Source: Anaerolineae bacterium | GTDB lineage: Bacteria > Chloroflexota > Anaerolineae > Aggregatilineales > Phototrophicaceae | Direction of reading: 5' to 3' | Assembly: GCA_020849765.1 (NCBI GenBank) | Contig: JADLAY010000069.1 | Location: 124,001 to 188,000, forward strand | DNA length: 64,000 bases | Shown: in pieces, positions 8,303 to 17,369 of the stretch | How positions within the stretch are numbered: the stretch's first letter is position 1 | How the letters are laid out: each line of letters opens with the position of its first letter | Position numbers and translations under genes: made by a program | Notes under the pieces: model-generated | Told to the model about the DNA's origin: nothing | Seen by the model: only the letters and a program-made list of their open reading frames with translations | Database searches by the model: none

Positions 8303-8890
8303 ATGCGGTTTCGCTTTTTTGTATGTTTGGCGCTGATGGCAGCGCTGGTGGGATGTAGCGCAGTTGGGGATGTGGTCGGTGGCGCCGTGGGCGGTGCAAT
8401 CCCCACGACCGGCGATACGGCTGCCGATGCGTCCTCTGCGCAGCGCTTCCTCCCCAACCTTTCGAATTACGGCTACAGCGCCATTGAAGCGTCCAGTATC
8501 TCCAACGCCATCGCGACGGTCGGTGGCAGTGCTTCGCTCCTCACCGGCGACCCGATCGCCGCTGCACTGATCGCCCAGGTCGACGCGATGATTCAATGCT
8601 ACGAGGGTGTCGGTGCCGTCGCGGCGCGCATCTATACGGAGAGTAACCTGTCCGGCGCGCTCCAGGGTCAGGTGCCCAAGGTCGGCGCGCTCGCCATCGT
8701 CAATCAGGATCGGCTGGTCAATAACTTCCTCCAGTGCGCGGTGGCGCCCAGCTTCAGTTCGCAGGCGGCTGTCGAGCCATGTGCGGGCAGCGGCACCTTC
8801 TCGCGCGACGGCGAAACCCTGCACTACCTCTACGCAGCAACCAATCCCGATCTCTGCGGCCTGTTCGCGGCAGCGATGCCAGCGTCATAA
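8303..8890 (+). CDS. Hypothetical lipoprotein
   Basis: A 195-aa protein with a type II signal peptide (MRFRFFVCLALMAALVGC) whose lipobox LVGC puts the lipidated cysteine at residue 18. The mature part begins with a Gly/Val-rich segment (GDVVGGAVGGAIP) like those of outer-surface lipoproteins. It then has an Ala/Ser-rich body with three more cysteines (near 97, 145 and 154) and a CGLFAAAMPAS end. No family was recognised. Strong AGGAGAA Shine-Dalgarno at 8290-8296. It follows lspA but has its own TATAAT box. Confidence 0.8.
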   Translation: MRFRFFVCLALMAALVGCSAVGDVVGGAVGGAIPTTGDTAADASSAQRFLPNLSNYGYSAIEASSISNAIATVGGSASLLTGDPIAAALIAQVDAMIQCYEGVGAVAARIYTESNLSGALQGQVPKVGALAIVNQDRLVNNFLQCAVAPSFSSQAAVEPCAGSGTFSRDGETLHYLYAATNPDLCGLFAAAMPAS

Positions 8891-8995
8891 ACCTTGCGCT
8901 CATGCGCTGCAGACCGTGGATGTGCTCCCAGGGCGGCTTCTCGTGAAGTCGCCTTTTCCTAGAAGTGCCGTCTCGTTTCGCGTCGAAAGCTGCCT

Positions 8996-9667
8996 ATGAC
9001 CACGACCACACCGATCGCTTCACCCTCCCAGCGCATCTGCCAGGACGAAGATGTCGAACGCCTTCTCCGGCTCGTCTGTCCTGAGCCTGTCGCCCTGGCG
9101 CTCGACGTCGCCATCGGGCAGGCTCACAGCTTGCCTGCGCTTGCAAAGTATGCCGATCGGGCGATGGCTCTGGACGTGTCGACTGTGACCGAGTCTCTGC
9201 CCTGGGATGCCGAGACGTTCGATCTGGTGTGCTGCCTGTTCGCCGCGCATCGCATCCCTGACATCGTAGGCTTTTTCGACGAAGCGGCGCGCGTCCTCAA
9301 GCCCGGCGGGAGCCTGCTCGTCTATGACCGACTGCTGCCGGAAGCTGACCGTGCGGCGCATTACGTCGACGCTTTCTACAGGCTTGGTGATCCCGCCCAC
9401 CGGCAAACCTTTGCCGACTACGTCTGGCAGGGCATGTGCTTGAATGCCGGTCTCGATGTCGCTCACGTGGAAACCTGTCAGACGCGCGCACGCCTGCTCC
9501 CCTGGGCCAAGGCGAACGGGTGCAGCGACGGCGAGATCGAACGGCTACAGATCTTGCTGGCGCAGGCATCGCGGGCGGTAGCGGATTTTCTGCATCCCAC
9601 GTGCGCCGGGACTGCCGATGCCGAATTCGATCAGTACCATATCGCTCTGGTGGGCCGCAAGCGGTGA
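8996..9667 (+). CDS. Class I SAM-dependent methyltransferase
   Basis: A 223-aa soluble protein with Methyltransf_11-type features: motif I is modified (ALDVAIGQAHSLPALA), followed by the motif II acidic strand (MALDVS), ETFDLVCCLFAAHRI (post-I) and the ARVLKPGGSLLVYDRLLP block (motifs II-III) typical of UbiE-like enzymes. The glycine-rich SAM loop is weaker than usual (GQ in place of GxGxG), so SAM binding should hold but is not certain. The substrate is unknown. It is a single gene flanked by promoters on both sides. Confidence 0.8.
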   Translation: MTTTTPIASPSQRICQDEDVERLLRLVCPEPVALALDVAIGQAHSLPALAKYADRAMALDVSTVTESLPWDAETFDLVCCLFAAHRIPDIVGFFDEAARVLKPGGSLLVYDRLLPEADRAAHYVDAFYRLGDPAHRQTFADYVWQGMCLNAGLDVAHVETCQTRARLLPWAKANGCSDGEIERLQILLAQASRAVADFLHPTCAGTADAEFDQYHIALVGRKR

Positions 9668-9720
9668 GTCATCATCTTTTCGCCACGACAACTCTTAAAA
9701 CTTTTGTTCGAAAAACACGC

Positions 9721-9750
9721 TTGATCTAGCACAAATTTTCTGCATACAAT
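9721..9750 (+). promoter_or_regulatory. Sigma-70 promoter for the gene at 9776
   Basis: TTGATC and TACAAT are spaced 18 bp apart, ending 25 bp before the ATG; a GCGGAGA Shine-Dalgarno follows. Confidence 0.55.
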
Positions 9751-9775
9751 GAATGTGTAGTGAGCGGAGATTGGC

Positions 9776-10894
9776 ATGCGACGAATCGCCACCATCCTTA
9801 TTGGTCTTCTCCTGCTAAGCAGCACAGGGATGGTTGCCGCGCAGACTGATGCCCCGCTGGTTTTCTGGGCCAGCGGCGATTTGTGGCGCTGGTCGCCGGA
9901 TGCACCCACGATTGTTCCGCTGACGACCGATGGCACGGTTTCGTCGCCGACGCTGTCGCCCGCTGGGGGCTGGCTCGTTTATCGGGCGCTGGCGCCGGTC
10001 AGCCGCGCCGCGCTCGACCATCTGCAAACGAGCGGCACCATCGCCGAATACGATCTGCCGACCGACATTTTTCTGCTGGACGTGAATACGCAGCAGCCGT
10101 TGTCCATCGCAGCGCAGCCCGCCGATGCATCGTTGTTTGTGGAGGGTGTCGCCGATAACGCGCTCGTCTACTCGGAAGCGGCCTGGTCGCCCGCCGGGGA
10201 TGCGCTGGCCTGGGTCGAAGCCTCATTCGGCGCCGCGACCGGCAATCTGATCAGCTACAACCTTGCCGCGGCATCCCCGCAGATTGTCGCCAGCGAAATC
10301 CCGATCGCCGATGGCCGAACGCCGGAGCTGCGCTGGGGCAGCGCGGGCATCGTCCTGCGCACCAATCACGACGACACAGGTACGCAAACCTTCCACGTCT
10401 ATGACCCGGCCACGACTGCCTGGACGACGCTCCAGGTGACGCTGGCTGAAGAGAGCTACGTGCAGTTGTTCGAGTGGGTCGAAAGCCCACAGGGTGAACT
10501 GCTGGGCGTCCTTCTGTCTGATGGGACGTGGCGTTTGCTCGATCCGCGCACAGGTGGTGAGGTGAGCGCAGCAGCTCCGGCGCTCTACAGCCGGTTTGAC
10601 GCTGCGGGGACGGTCGCGCTCCGTTTCGACGTCGCGCCGGAAACTGGCTTCTTCTGGGAGATCGTCGCTCCGGCTGCGCAGACGACCTCGCCCGCGTTCC
10701 CTGGAACGCCTGGGCACGTCGCCATCGCGCCGGACAATCAAACGCTCGCTTTCATCGGCTACCCGGAGTTCGGCGCCCTCGCGCTCTGGCGTGCGGGCGA
10801 GATCGCGCCCATCGCCGGGACGGGCAGCAGCGATCCAGATTCGAAGGTCGCGGCGGTCGTCTTCTGGAGTCCGCTGGTCTGGCGCATCATGTAA
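9776..10894 (+). CDS. Exported beta-propeller-like hypothetical protein
   Basis: A 372-aa secreted protein: signal peptide MRRIATILIGLLLLSSTG then VAAQ. The body has repeated TolB/WD40-like blades: LVFWASGDLWRWSPD, TVSSPTLSPAGGWLVYR, YSEAAWSPAGDALAWVEA, IAPDNQTLAFIGYPEFG and a terminal AVVFWSPLVWRIM. The repeated SPxGxxLxY/W pattern indicates a propeller, probably acting on the outer surface. No enzyme motif is present. It stands alone behind a clear promoter. Confidence 0.75.
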   Translation: MRRIATILIGLLLLSSTGMVAAQTDAPLVFWASGDLWRWSPDAPTIVPLTTDGTVSSPTLSPAGGWLVYRALAPVSRAALDHLQTSGTIAEYDLPTDIFLLDVNTQQPLSIAAQPADASLFVEGVADNALVYSEAAWSPAGDALAWVEASFGAATGNLISYNLAAASPQIVASEIPIADGRTPELRWGSAGIVLRTNHDDTGTQTFHVYDPATTAWTTLQVTLAEESYVQLFEWVESPQGELLGVLLSDGTWRLLDPRTGGEVSAAAPALYSRFDAAGTVALRFDVAPETGFFWEIVAPAAQTTSPAFPGTPGHVAIAPDNQTLAFIGYPEFGALALWRAGEIAPIAGTGSSDPDSKVAAVVFWSPLVWRIM

Positions 10895-10897
10895 AAA

Positions 10898-10927
10898 TTG
10901 ACAAAAAATTGCTCTTTGATCTATTCT
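10898..10927 (+). promoter_or_regulatory. Sigma-70 promoter for the response regulator at 11001
   Basis: TTGACA and TATTCT are separated by 18 bp, in an AT-rich gap, about 73 bp before the start codon. It begins 4 bp after the upstream stop codon. Confidence 0.5.
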
Positions 10928-11000
10928 GAATATTTCACCAATTATTCATAGTCATTTGTACTCGTCCTTTTCGATAGTTTTACAATGGAAGTATCGTCAT

Positions 11001-11417
11001 ATGATGGAGAACTTGGTTGCCCATCCTGGGCATCCCGAACGGAAGATGGCATTGAACATCGTTCACCTCGAAGACGAGAACGACTTGCTGGAAGGCATGC
11101 GATTCGTCCTGGAAGAACTTGAGCCGGATGCGCAGGTCACGCCGTTTGCCAAGTCGGACGACATCCTTGACTACATCGACGCGCACTGTAATGAAGTTGC
11201 GCTCTTCATCCTCGATATTCGTGTGCCCGGCCCCGTCAATGGCCTGGATGTCGCACGCCACATACGGAAAATCGGCTGTCGTGCCGCCATCGTCGTCACG
11301 TCGGCTTATGAACCCCCCTCGGCCCAGGTCATTCAGGAACTCGGCATTCACTACTTCCGCAAACCCTGGGATCTGCCGGATACCATCCTCAAGATGCTGG
11401 CGTTGGCAAAAAAGTAG
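11001..11417 (+). CDS. Single-domain response regulator
   Basis: A 138-aa receiver domain with no output domain. Phosphoacceptor Asp72 lies in LFILDIRVPG, the acidic pair is LEDEND near 23-28, the switch Thr is in VVTSAY and the conserved Lys is in YFRKPWD. The start at 11001 follows TGGAAG by 8 nt; an internal ATG at 11046 would trim 15 residues that precede the receiver fold. It has no adjacent kinase, so it is an orphan that may be served by the PAS or GAF kinases further along. Confidence 0.9.
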   Translation: MMENLVAHPGHPERKMALNIVHLEDENDLLEGMRFVLEELEPDAQVTPFAKSDDILDYIDAHCNEVALFILDIRVPGPVNGLDVARHIRKIGCRAAIVVTSAYEPPSAQVIQELGIHYFRKPWDLPDTILKMLALAKK

Positions 11418-11511
11418 CGGCGATTCTCGCCCCAGCCTGCGTTTCGTGGGCGATGACGTTACAATGTCTGCGTGATGGTTTACACACGAAAACGCCGGGA
11501 TAGTTCGATTC

Positions 11512-12657
11512 ATGCACATTGCGATCAATGGTTGGTTCTGGGATCAACCCCATACAGGTAGTGGGCAATACGTGCGCAAACTGCTCGCCGGGCTGCGCCG
11601 TATTGCGCCAGACCTGGGCCTGACGCTCGTCCTGCCGCGCCACATTCAGGCAGCGGAGGATCTACCGCCGGACGTCGAGCTCGTCTACGCGGGCGGGGGC
11701 AAGGGCAACCTGGGCAAGGTCTGGTTTGAGCAGCGTGGCTATCCGGCGGCGGTCGCGCGCAGTGGCGCGGATATCGCGCATGTGCCCTATTGGGGGCCGC
11801 CGCTGTCCGTCCGGGCACCGCTCGTCGTCAGCGTCCTCGACGTCATCCCGCTCGTGATCCCCGATTATGCCGCCTCCGCTGGCGCGCGCCTCTACACCTC
11901 GCTGGTGACGGCGGCCACGCGCGGCGCTACTCACGTGATCACCCTGAGCAACGACTCGAAGAAAGACATCGTCGAACATATCGGTTATCCGCCCAAGCGG
12001 GTCACCGTCACGTACCTGGCAACCGATGAAGACTATCACCCGCGCATCGGCATCGAGCGCGACGCGGCAGTGAAAGCCAAATACGATCTGCCCGATCGTT
12101 TCGTCCTCTATCTGGCCGGGTTTGACATCCGTAAGCAGCTCAATCGCGCGCTGTTGGCCTATACCTACGTCGGCCCGTCGGAAGGCGATAATGCGCCGCT
12201 GGTGATCGCCGGGCGCGAACCGGCCTGGGGCACGCCGATGTTCCCCGACATGCGCAAGTACGCGCACGAGCTAAACGTCGACGACTTCGTGCGCTGGATC
12301 GGCTACGTTGACGAGGCTGATAAGCCGTCGCTCTATCGCCTGGCGGACGTGTTCGTCTTCCCCAGCATCTACGAAGGCTTCGGGTTGCCCGTGCTGGAAG
12401 CGATGGCGAGTGGCACGCCGGTCGTCGCCTGTGACATCCCGGTCATGCGCGAGATCGTCGGTGACGCGGCCTATCTGGTCGATCAGGACAACGAACGGCA
12501 GATGGGCGCCGCCATTCTGTCGCTCTTGCTTCAGGAGCCGCTGCGCGAGCAACTGATCCAGCGCGGGTTGTCTCAGGTGACCCGCTTCAGCTATCGCAAG
12601 ACGGCGCGCGAGACGCTCTCCGTTTACGAACGAGTCTTGCGCGAAACGACTGGCTGA
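11512..12657 (+). CDS. Glycosyltransferase family 4 (GT-B fold)
   Basis: A 381-aa GT4 enzyme that transfers a sugar from a nucleotide sugar. The N-terminal Rossmann domain has NGWFWDQPHTGSGQYVRKLL, with the loop that contacts the acceptor. The C-terminal domain has YLAGFDIRKQLN and the signature EGFGLPVLEAMASGTPVV with the EX7E motif that binds the donor. No membrane segment is present, so it is cytosolic or peripheral. It is not in an obvious polysaccharide cluster; an O-antigen-ligase-like gene lies 14 kb away. Donor and acceptor are not predictable. Confidence 0.92.
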   Translation: MHIAINGWFWDQPHTGSGQYVRKLLAGLRRIAPDLGLTLVLPRHIQAAEDLPPDVELVYAGGGKGNLGKVWFEQRGYPAAVARSGADIAHVPYWGPPLSVRAPLVVSVLDVIPLVIPDYAASAGARLYTSLVTAATRGATHVITLSNDSKKDIVEHIGYPPKRVTVTYLATDEDYHPRIGIERDAAVKAKYDLPDRFVLYLAGFDIRKQLNRALLAYTYVGPSEGDNAPLVIAGREPAWGTPMFPDMRKYAHELNVDDFVRWIGYVDEADKPSLYRLADVFVFPSIYEGFGLPVLEAMASGTPVVACDIPVMREIVGDAAYLVDQDNERQMGAAILSLLLQEPLREQLIQRGLSQVTRFSYRKTARETLSVYERVLRETTG

Positions 12658-12806
12658 TCCGGCAGAAAACACGGTGGCGACAGTCGAAGCTCGGCCGTCC
12701 GGATTTCCGGTCGATTGGCCTAAAACGAGCCTCCGTTAGTATGGTACTTTTAACAGGTGACGAACGTCATATATTTGCAATAATTACATCTAGACATATA
12801 CATACC

Positions 12807-12815
12807 TGATATACT
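12807..12815 (+). promoter_or_regulatory. Extended -10 element for the flavoprotein gene
   Basis: TGaTATACT lies about 40 bp before the ATG at 12856, in an AT-rich gap of about 200 bp that contains no gene. Confidence 0.35.
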
Positions 12816-12855
12816 GAAACCTGTGTACGTGAAAGGAAGCACAAAAGAGTCCACT

Positions 12856-14283
12856 ATGACCTCTACGAATGGAACTCCGCTTCGTGTCCTGCGTGTGGCT
12901 GTGATCGGTTCAGGCCCGTCCGCGTTTTATGCCGTCGAACGGCTCTTGAAGGAATCGGCTCTGGCAGTCGAAGTCGATATTTTCGAACGTCTCCCCACGC
13001 CGTTCGGCCTGGTGCGCGGCGGAGTCGCCCCGGATCATGCGAAGATCAAGTCTGTGACCAAGGTCTACGATCGCATCGCCAGCGATCCGCGGGTGCATTT
13101 TTACGGCAACGTCACCTTCGGCAAAGATGTGACGCGCGCCGATCTGGCTCAGTTCTATCACGCGGTCATCTTCGCCGTCGGAGCGCAAACGGATCGCCAC
13201 ATGGGCATCCCCGGCGAGCAATTGCCCGGCAGCTACGCGGCGACCGAATTCGTCGGCTGGTACAACGCACATCCTGATTACCGCGATCTCGAATTCGATC
13301 TCTCGCAGGAAAGCGCCGCGGTGATCGGCAACGGCAACGTGGCGATGGACGTCGCCCGCATTCTGGCCCGGACTCCCGAAGAACTTCTCGAAACGGACAT
13401 CGCCGACTACGCGATTGAAGCGCTGCGCAACAGCAATCTGCACACGATCTACGTCCTGGGGCGCCGCGGCCCGGCCCAGGCGGCCTTCACCAACCCGGAA
13501 ATCAAAGAGCTTGGCGAGATGACTGATGCCGACGTGATCGTCGCGCCGGAAGAGGTCGAGCTTGACGAACTCAGCAAAGCCGCCCTCGAGGGCGACCGCA
13601 GCGCCGAGCGCAACGTCGAAATTCTGACTCGCTACAGCCAGCAGCAGCCCAGCGGCAAGAAGCGCCAGATTGTCTTCCGCTTCCTCGTCTCGCCTACCGA
13701 AATCATCGGCACCGACCATGTCGAGGCCATCAAAATTGTCCACAACGACCTGTACAAGACCGACGACGGTTCATTGCGCCCGCGTCCGAATGGGCGCGAG
13801 GAAGTCATCCCGGTCGGTCTGGTCTTCCGCTCGATTGGCTACAAGGGTGTGGCGCTGCCGGGCGTGCCGTTCGACGAGCGCGCCGGGGTCATCCCCAACC
13901 GTGAGGGGCGCGTCATCGACCCTCAGACCGGCTCCCCTGTGACCGGCGATTACGTCGTCGGTTGGATCAAGCGTGGGCCGAGCGGCATCATCGGCACCAA
14001 CAAACCGGACTCGGTCGAGACGGTGGAACGCCTCATCGAAGATGTGGCGGCACATGGGCTGCCCGATCCGGCCCAACCCACGCGCGCCGACGTGGAGAAC
14101 TTCCTCGATGTCCACAATGTCCACTACGTCACTTATCAGGACTGGCTGACGTTGGATTCGATGGAGTTGAAGAACGGTCAGGCGCAGGGACGGCCCCGCC
14201 TCAAATACAGCCGTGTCAATGACATGCTGGACGCGCTCGCGATGCACAATTCGGATCTGCTCGAACCGGCAATCGATTCTTGA
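12856..14283 (+). CDS. FAD-dependent ferredoxin-NADP reductase (FprA/adrenodoxin reductase-like)
   Basis: A 475-aa flavoprotein related to mycobacterial FprA and adrenodoxin reductase. It passes electrons between NADPH and ferredoxin. Near residue 15 is the FAD dinucleotide motif VIGSGPSAFYAVERLL; RLPTPFGLVRGGVAPDH is the family block around the flavin. The NADP site is AVIGNGNVAMDVARIL followed by LGRRGPAQAAFTNPEIKEL. The C-terminal FAD-contact GWIKRGPSGIIGTNK is intact. Start chosen at an internal ATG because the longer frame opens with GTG and lacks a better ribosome site. A strong terminator follows. Confidence 0.92.
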   Translation: MTSTNGTPLRVLRVAVIGSGPSAFYAVERLLKESALAVEVDIFERLPTPFGLVRGGVAPDHAKIKSVTKVYDRIASDPRVHFYGNVTFGKDVTRADLAQFYHAVIFAVGAQTDRHMGIPGEQLPGSYAATEFVGWYNAHPDYRDLEFDLSQESAAVIGNGNVAMDVARILARTPEELLETDIADYAIEALRNSNLHTIYVLGRRGPAQAAFTNPEIKELGEMTDADVIVAPEEVELDELSKAALEGDRSAERNVEILTRYSQQQPSGKKRQIVFRFLVSPTEIIGTDHVEAIKIVHNDLYKTDDGSLRPRPNGREEVIPVGLVFRSIGYKGVALPGVPFDERAGVIPNREGRVIDPQTGSPVTGDYVVGWIKRGPSGIIGTNKPDSVETVERLIEDVAAHGLPDPAQPTRADVENFLDVHNVHYVTYQDWLTLDSMELKNGQAQGRPRLKYSRVNDMLDALAMHNSDLLEPAIDS

Positions 14284-14308
14284 ACTGGCAGGTGAGGAAT
14301 AACTCAGA

Positions 14309-14343
14309 CGAGGGTGCCTTTTCGCGCACCCTCGTTTGTTTTT
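14309..14343 (+). terminator. Intrinsic terminator
   Basis: A 9-bp stem CGAGGGTGC / GCACCCTCG with an 8-nt loop is followed by TTTGTTTTT. It ends the flavoprotein transcript and touches the convergent kinase gene. Confidence 0.85.
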
Positions 14344-15568
14344 AGCTGGCGGTGGGCAGTACGACGGTGAACAGACTGCCTTGCCCCGCATGGCTGCGGA
14401 CGTTGACGTAACCGCCGTGGGCTTCCGCCACCATTCGGGCGATGAATAGGCCCTGCCCCAGGCCGCGTGGATCGAGCAGCTTGCCGGTCGTCGTTCGTGG
14501 CTCGCCGCGGTAGAAACGGTCGAAGATGTGCGGCAGATCTTTCTCTGCGATGCCGACGCCGGTATCGACGACTTGAATCGCGATCTGATCGTCACCCGTC
14601 TGGCGCGCCGTAAGCACAATGTGGCCGCCGGGCTCGGTGTAGCGGATGCTGTTTTGCAGCAGATGTCCCAACGCCCAGCGCAGGCGCGGGTCATCGCCCT
14701 CGACCATCAGTCTCTCATCCGCGCGCAGCATGACCGAGACGGAATGACCGGCGCGCTTGATCTCCGGCTGCAAGCCGCTGACGACGTTCCAGATCAGCGG
14801 TTCCAGCGGCAGGGATTCGTGCCGGATGGTGAAGTTCCCCGTCGTCAATTCCGAGATGTCGAGCAGCTCGACGATCATGCGATCGAGGATGTCGACGTTG
14901 CGGCTCAGCGTTTGCAGCAGCTTGCGATTCGGGGGGCCATCGTCGCCCTGGGCCATGATGACTTCGCTCATACCCTTGATGACGGCCATCGGCGTGCGCA
15001 GTTCGTGCGAAATCGCGGTGATGAATTGGTCTTTCAGGCGGTCGGTCAGGGCGTCACGGGTGACGTCGCGCAGCACGATCATCGTCCCCAGGCGGGCGCC
15101 GTTGCTATCGGCCACAGCGGCGACCTGCGCACCGAGGATGCGATTGTTCAACTGCACGCGCTTCGGCTCACCAAGCGGCACAAGCTCGCTGTCGAGCTGC
15201 GTCACATCGCTCGATTGGTTGAACAGCGCACCGAGTTCGCTCTGCCAGAAGCTCTTCATGCTCCCCATCAGGTCGCGCGCGGCATCGTTGACAAGCACGA
15301 GGCGGCCCTCGTTGTCTTGCATGATGATGCCCTCGCTGATCGACGCCAGAATGCCGTGCAGCTGCTCGATTTCGTAGTCGCGCTGGCGCAGCGTCAGTTC
15401 AAGCTGCTGGCTCTTTTCGAGCAGTTGGCGGGCGCGGTCAGCTTCTTTTTGTTTGCGGCCAATGTTCTTGTAGATGCGGCTGAAGAAGGTCTCGGTCGCT
15501 TCACCAAGCTCATTCACGCGGCTCAGTGCATCGGTGATTTCAGCAGGGTCGGATTGTGGCTGCTTCAC
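14342..15568 (-). CDS. PAS-domain sensor histidine kinase
   Basis: A 408-aa cytoplasmic kinase. An N-terminal coiled coil (residues 35-75) leads to a PAS domain (about 75-175: ISEGIIMQDNEGRLVLVNDA). HisKA follows with the phospho-accepting His188 (AISHELRTPMAVIKG), and then HATPase_c with an N box (LLQNSIRYTEPGG), G1 (DTGVGIAEKDL) and G2 (GLGQGLFIARM). No membrane segment is visible, so the signal is probably cytosolic. The frame opens with GTG; no better start was found. It is encoded 17 bp after the receiver gene at 15586-15996 on the same strand, an obvious partner. Confidence 0.92.
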   Translation of the reverse strand: MKQPQSDPAEITDALSRVNELGEATETFFSRIYKNIGRKQKEADRARQLLEKSQQLELTLRQRDYEIEQLHGILASISEGIIMQDNEGRLVLVNDAARDLMGSMKSFWQSELGALFNQSSDVTQLDSELVPLGEPKRVQLNNRILGAQVAAVADSNGARLGTMIVLRDVTRDALTDRLKDQFITAISHELRTPMAVIKGMSEVIMAQGDDGPPNRKLLQTLSRNVDILDRMIVELLDISELTTGNFTIRHESLPLEPLIWNVVSGLQPEIKRAGHSVSVMLRADERLMVEGDDPRLRWALGHLLQNSIRYTEPGGHIVLTARQTGDDQIAIQVVDTGVGIAEKDLPHIFDRFYRGEPRTTTGKLLDPRGLGQGLFIARMVAEAHGGYVNVRSHAGQGSLFTVVLPTAS

Positions 15569-15585
15569 GGTGCATACATTTTCGA

Positions 15586-15996
15586 CTAGGTTGCGCTATG
15601 TTTATTATCCACGATTCCGTGCAAAATGTTGCGAAGTTGTTCGAAATCGGGCAGCGGCTTGTTCAGAATGTGATCGACGCCGTGGTCGCTGATCAACTCG
15701 GTGCGCTCGCGTTCGCTCAGGGCGAAAGCGGTCATGAGCACGATTGGGGTCTCCTTGAATTTGTCGACCTGGCGCATGCGCGTGGCAATTTCATTGCCTT
15801 TCTTGCCCGGCATTCGAATGTCCATCAACACCAGCTCAGGGATCTGAGAGTCAGTCGTCTCCTCCACCTTATCCAGCCAGTCCCAGACTTTCTGACCATT
15901 TTCGAAGGTGATGGTTTTGTGACCCCATACCTGGCACATCATGTCGAGGAGGTTTCGAATATCCGTTTCATCTTCCGCGATCAGCCACGTCAACAT
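15586..15996 (-). CDS. Single-domain response regulator (partner of the PAS kinase)
   Basis: About 136 aa, receiver only. It shows the acidic pair in IAEDETDI, phosphoacceptor Asp59 (ELVLMDIRMPG), the switch Thr in IVLMTAF, and Lys in HILNKPLPDFEQLR. ATG at 15996 (MLTWLIAEDE) is preferred since the fold starts there and GTGGGG precedes it; longer starts at 16023 and 16062 remain possible. It is transcribed first, with the kinase following after 17 bp. The close similarity of its C-terminus (NKPLPDFEQLR) to the divergent receiver at 16165 (YKPLPGFNELK) suggests an old duplication. Confidence 0.9.
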   Translation of the reverse strand: MLTWLIAEDETDIRNLLDMMCQVWGHKTITFENGQKVWDWLDKVEETTDSQIPELVLMDIRMPGKKGNEIATRMRQVDKFKETPIVLMTAFALSERERTELISDHGVDHILNKPLPDFEQLRNILHGIVDNKHSAT

Positions 15997-16164
15997 CGGT
16001 ACCCCACTGATGCCAATCCCCATCCGTTTTAATTTCGAGTATAGATGTATTATCATGGTCATTTCCCTACAGGTTTGCTGAATTTAGGTAAGGAATTTAT
16101 GATTAACGGGTAGCAAAATGGTTAAACTGTAGATGAAGACGAGCGATTCTCAAGGAGCGCCTAC

Positions 16165-16599
16165 TTGTCTGCATGGATGGTGGTCGAAGACGAACCTGAT
16201 ATTTACGATTTGCTGCTCGCGATGTTTGCGATGTGGGGCATTGAGGGCGTCGCTTTTGTCGATGGCGAGGAAGCGGTCGCCTGGATCGACGATGTTGAGA
16301 ACGGGCGTGTCAAAGGCGAACTGCCGGAACTGGCTTTGCTCGACATTCGCCTACCCGGAAGCATCAGTGGCCCTGAAGTTGGCGAGCGGCTGCGGAAGAC
16401 CCAATCCCTGGCACAGATAGCGATCGTCCTGACGACCGCCTATCGGCTGACTGTGGAAGAGGAAAAGGCCGTCATCGAGCAGGCAGGTGCAGACCGGCTT
16501 CTCTACAAACCGCTGCCGGGGTTTAACGAATTGAAAGCCATTCTCGAAGATGTCATCGAGAAACGGCGCATTCATGTGGCGCAGCTAGGAAGCATCTAA
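16165..16599 (+). CDS. Single-domain response regulator with TTG start
   Basis: A 144-aa receiver protein. The acidic pair is VEDEPDI, phosphoacceptor Asp60 lies in LALLDIRLPG, the switch Thr is in IVLTTAY and Lys is in LLYKPLPGF. The initiation codon is TTG at 16165: a perfect AAGGAG sits 7 nt upstream and the receiver fold begins immediately, while the next in-frame ATG would remove the first strand. It heads a run of plus-strand genes (membrane NERD protein, AddB-like nuclease, acetyltransferase) and is divergent from the kinase/receiver pair. Confidence 0.9.
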   Translation: MSAWMVVEDEPDIYDLLLAMFAMWGIEGVAFVDGEEAVAWIDDVENGRVKGELPELALLDIRLPGSISGPEVGERLRKTQSLAQIAIVLTTAYRLTVEEEKAVIEQAGADRLLYKPLPGFNELKAILEDVIEKRRIHVAQLGSI

Positions 16600-16611
16600 T
16601 GAGGTATCGCC

Positions 16612-17355
16612 ATGCACAACGTCGCTCCTTCACGCGCGCTTGCGCGGCGTAGTCGCCAACTTCTCGCACTGGCCCTGGTGATCGGGGCGCTGGGCGCATT
16701 CATCGTCGCGCTTGGCGTCCTCATGATCATGATCCCGTTCGTCGCGGAAGGCAGCAGCAGCTTCTCCATCTACAACCTGCTGCGCAATGGCCTGGTCGCT
16801 TTTGGTGCGTTGATGTTCATCGTTGCCCTGGGCGTCGGCATTCGTGCCGCCACCTGGAAGACCGATAACGACCTGGCACAGACGGTTGGCAAATATCTCA
16901 GCCAGCATCTCGACGCGCGCTACACGCTGATCCGCAATATCAGTCGTCGCGACCTGGGCTACGTCGATGCGGTGCTCGTCGGGCCACCCGGTGTGCTCGT
17001 GTTCCGCCTCGTCCCGGACAAAGGCATCTTCGCCAATGAGGGCGCGAACTGGCTGATTCAGAATCGTAAAGGCGAGTGGTCACCCTGGCACATCAGCCCG
17101 ACACGCGAAGTCGTGGCCGATATCCAGAAGCTGCGTGACTATCTGGCGCGCGTCAACCTGGGTGATATCCCAGTCTACGGCTCGATCGTGTTCATGCACG
17201 AGCAGCCGGCCGTGCAGTTGATGGCGAAAGAGCCGGTCGTGCCGCTGACTCATTTGAGCACGCTCATTCCTAACGCGCAGAGCAATTACTTCGCCAAGGA
17301 TCGCATCGACGGGCCGAAAGTCGCTAACACGATCCGTATGCTCTATGAACGCTAA
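16612..17355 (+). CDS. Membrane-anchored NERD-domain protein
   Basis: A 247-aa protein with two N-terminal membrane segments (about residues 17-45 and 60-82). A cytoplasmic nuclease-related domain follows, recognised by LGYVDAVLVGPPGVLVFRL and later SIVFMHEQPAVQL. NERD domains are distant PD-(D/E)XK relatives found with DNA-processing or signalling domains, and activity is usually unproved. It starts 12 bp after the receiver gene and ends 14 bp before the AddB-like nuclease, so the three are probably cotranscribed, which hints at a role at DNA or the membrane. Confidence 0.8.
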   Translation: MHNVAPSRALARRSRQLLALALVIGALGAFIVALGVLMIMIPFVAEGSSSFSIYNLLRNGLVAFGALMFIVALGVGIRAATWKTDNDLAQTVGKYLSQHLDARYTLIRNISRRDLGYVDAVLVGPPGVLVFRLVPDKGIFANEGANWLIQNRKGEWSPWHISPTREVVADIQKLRDYLARVNLGDIPVYGSIVFMHEQPAVQLMAKEPVVPLTHLSTLIPNAQSNYFAKDRIDGPKVANTIRMLYER

Positions 17356-17369
17356 CCAGTTGAAGTCCG

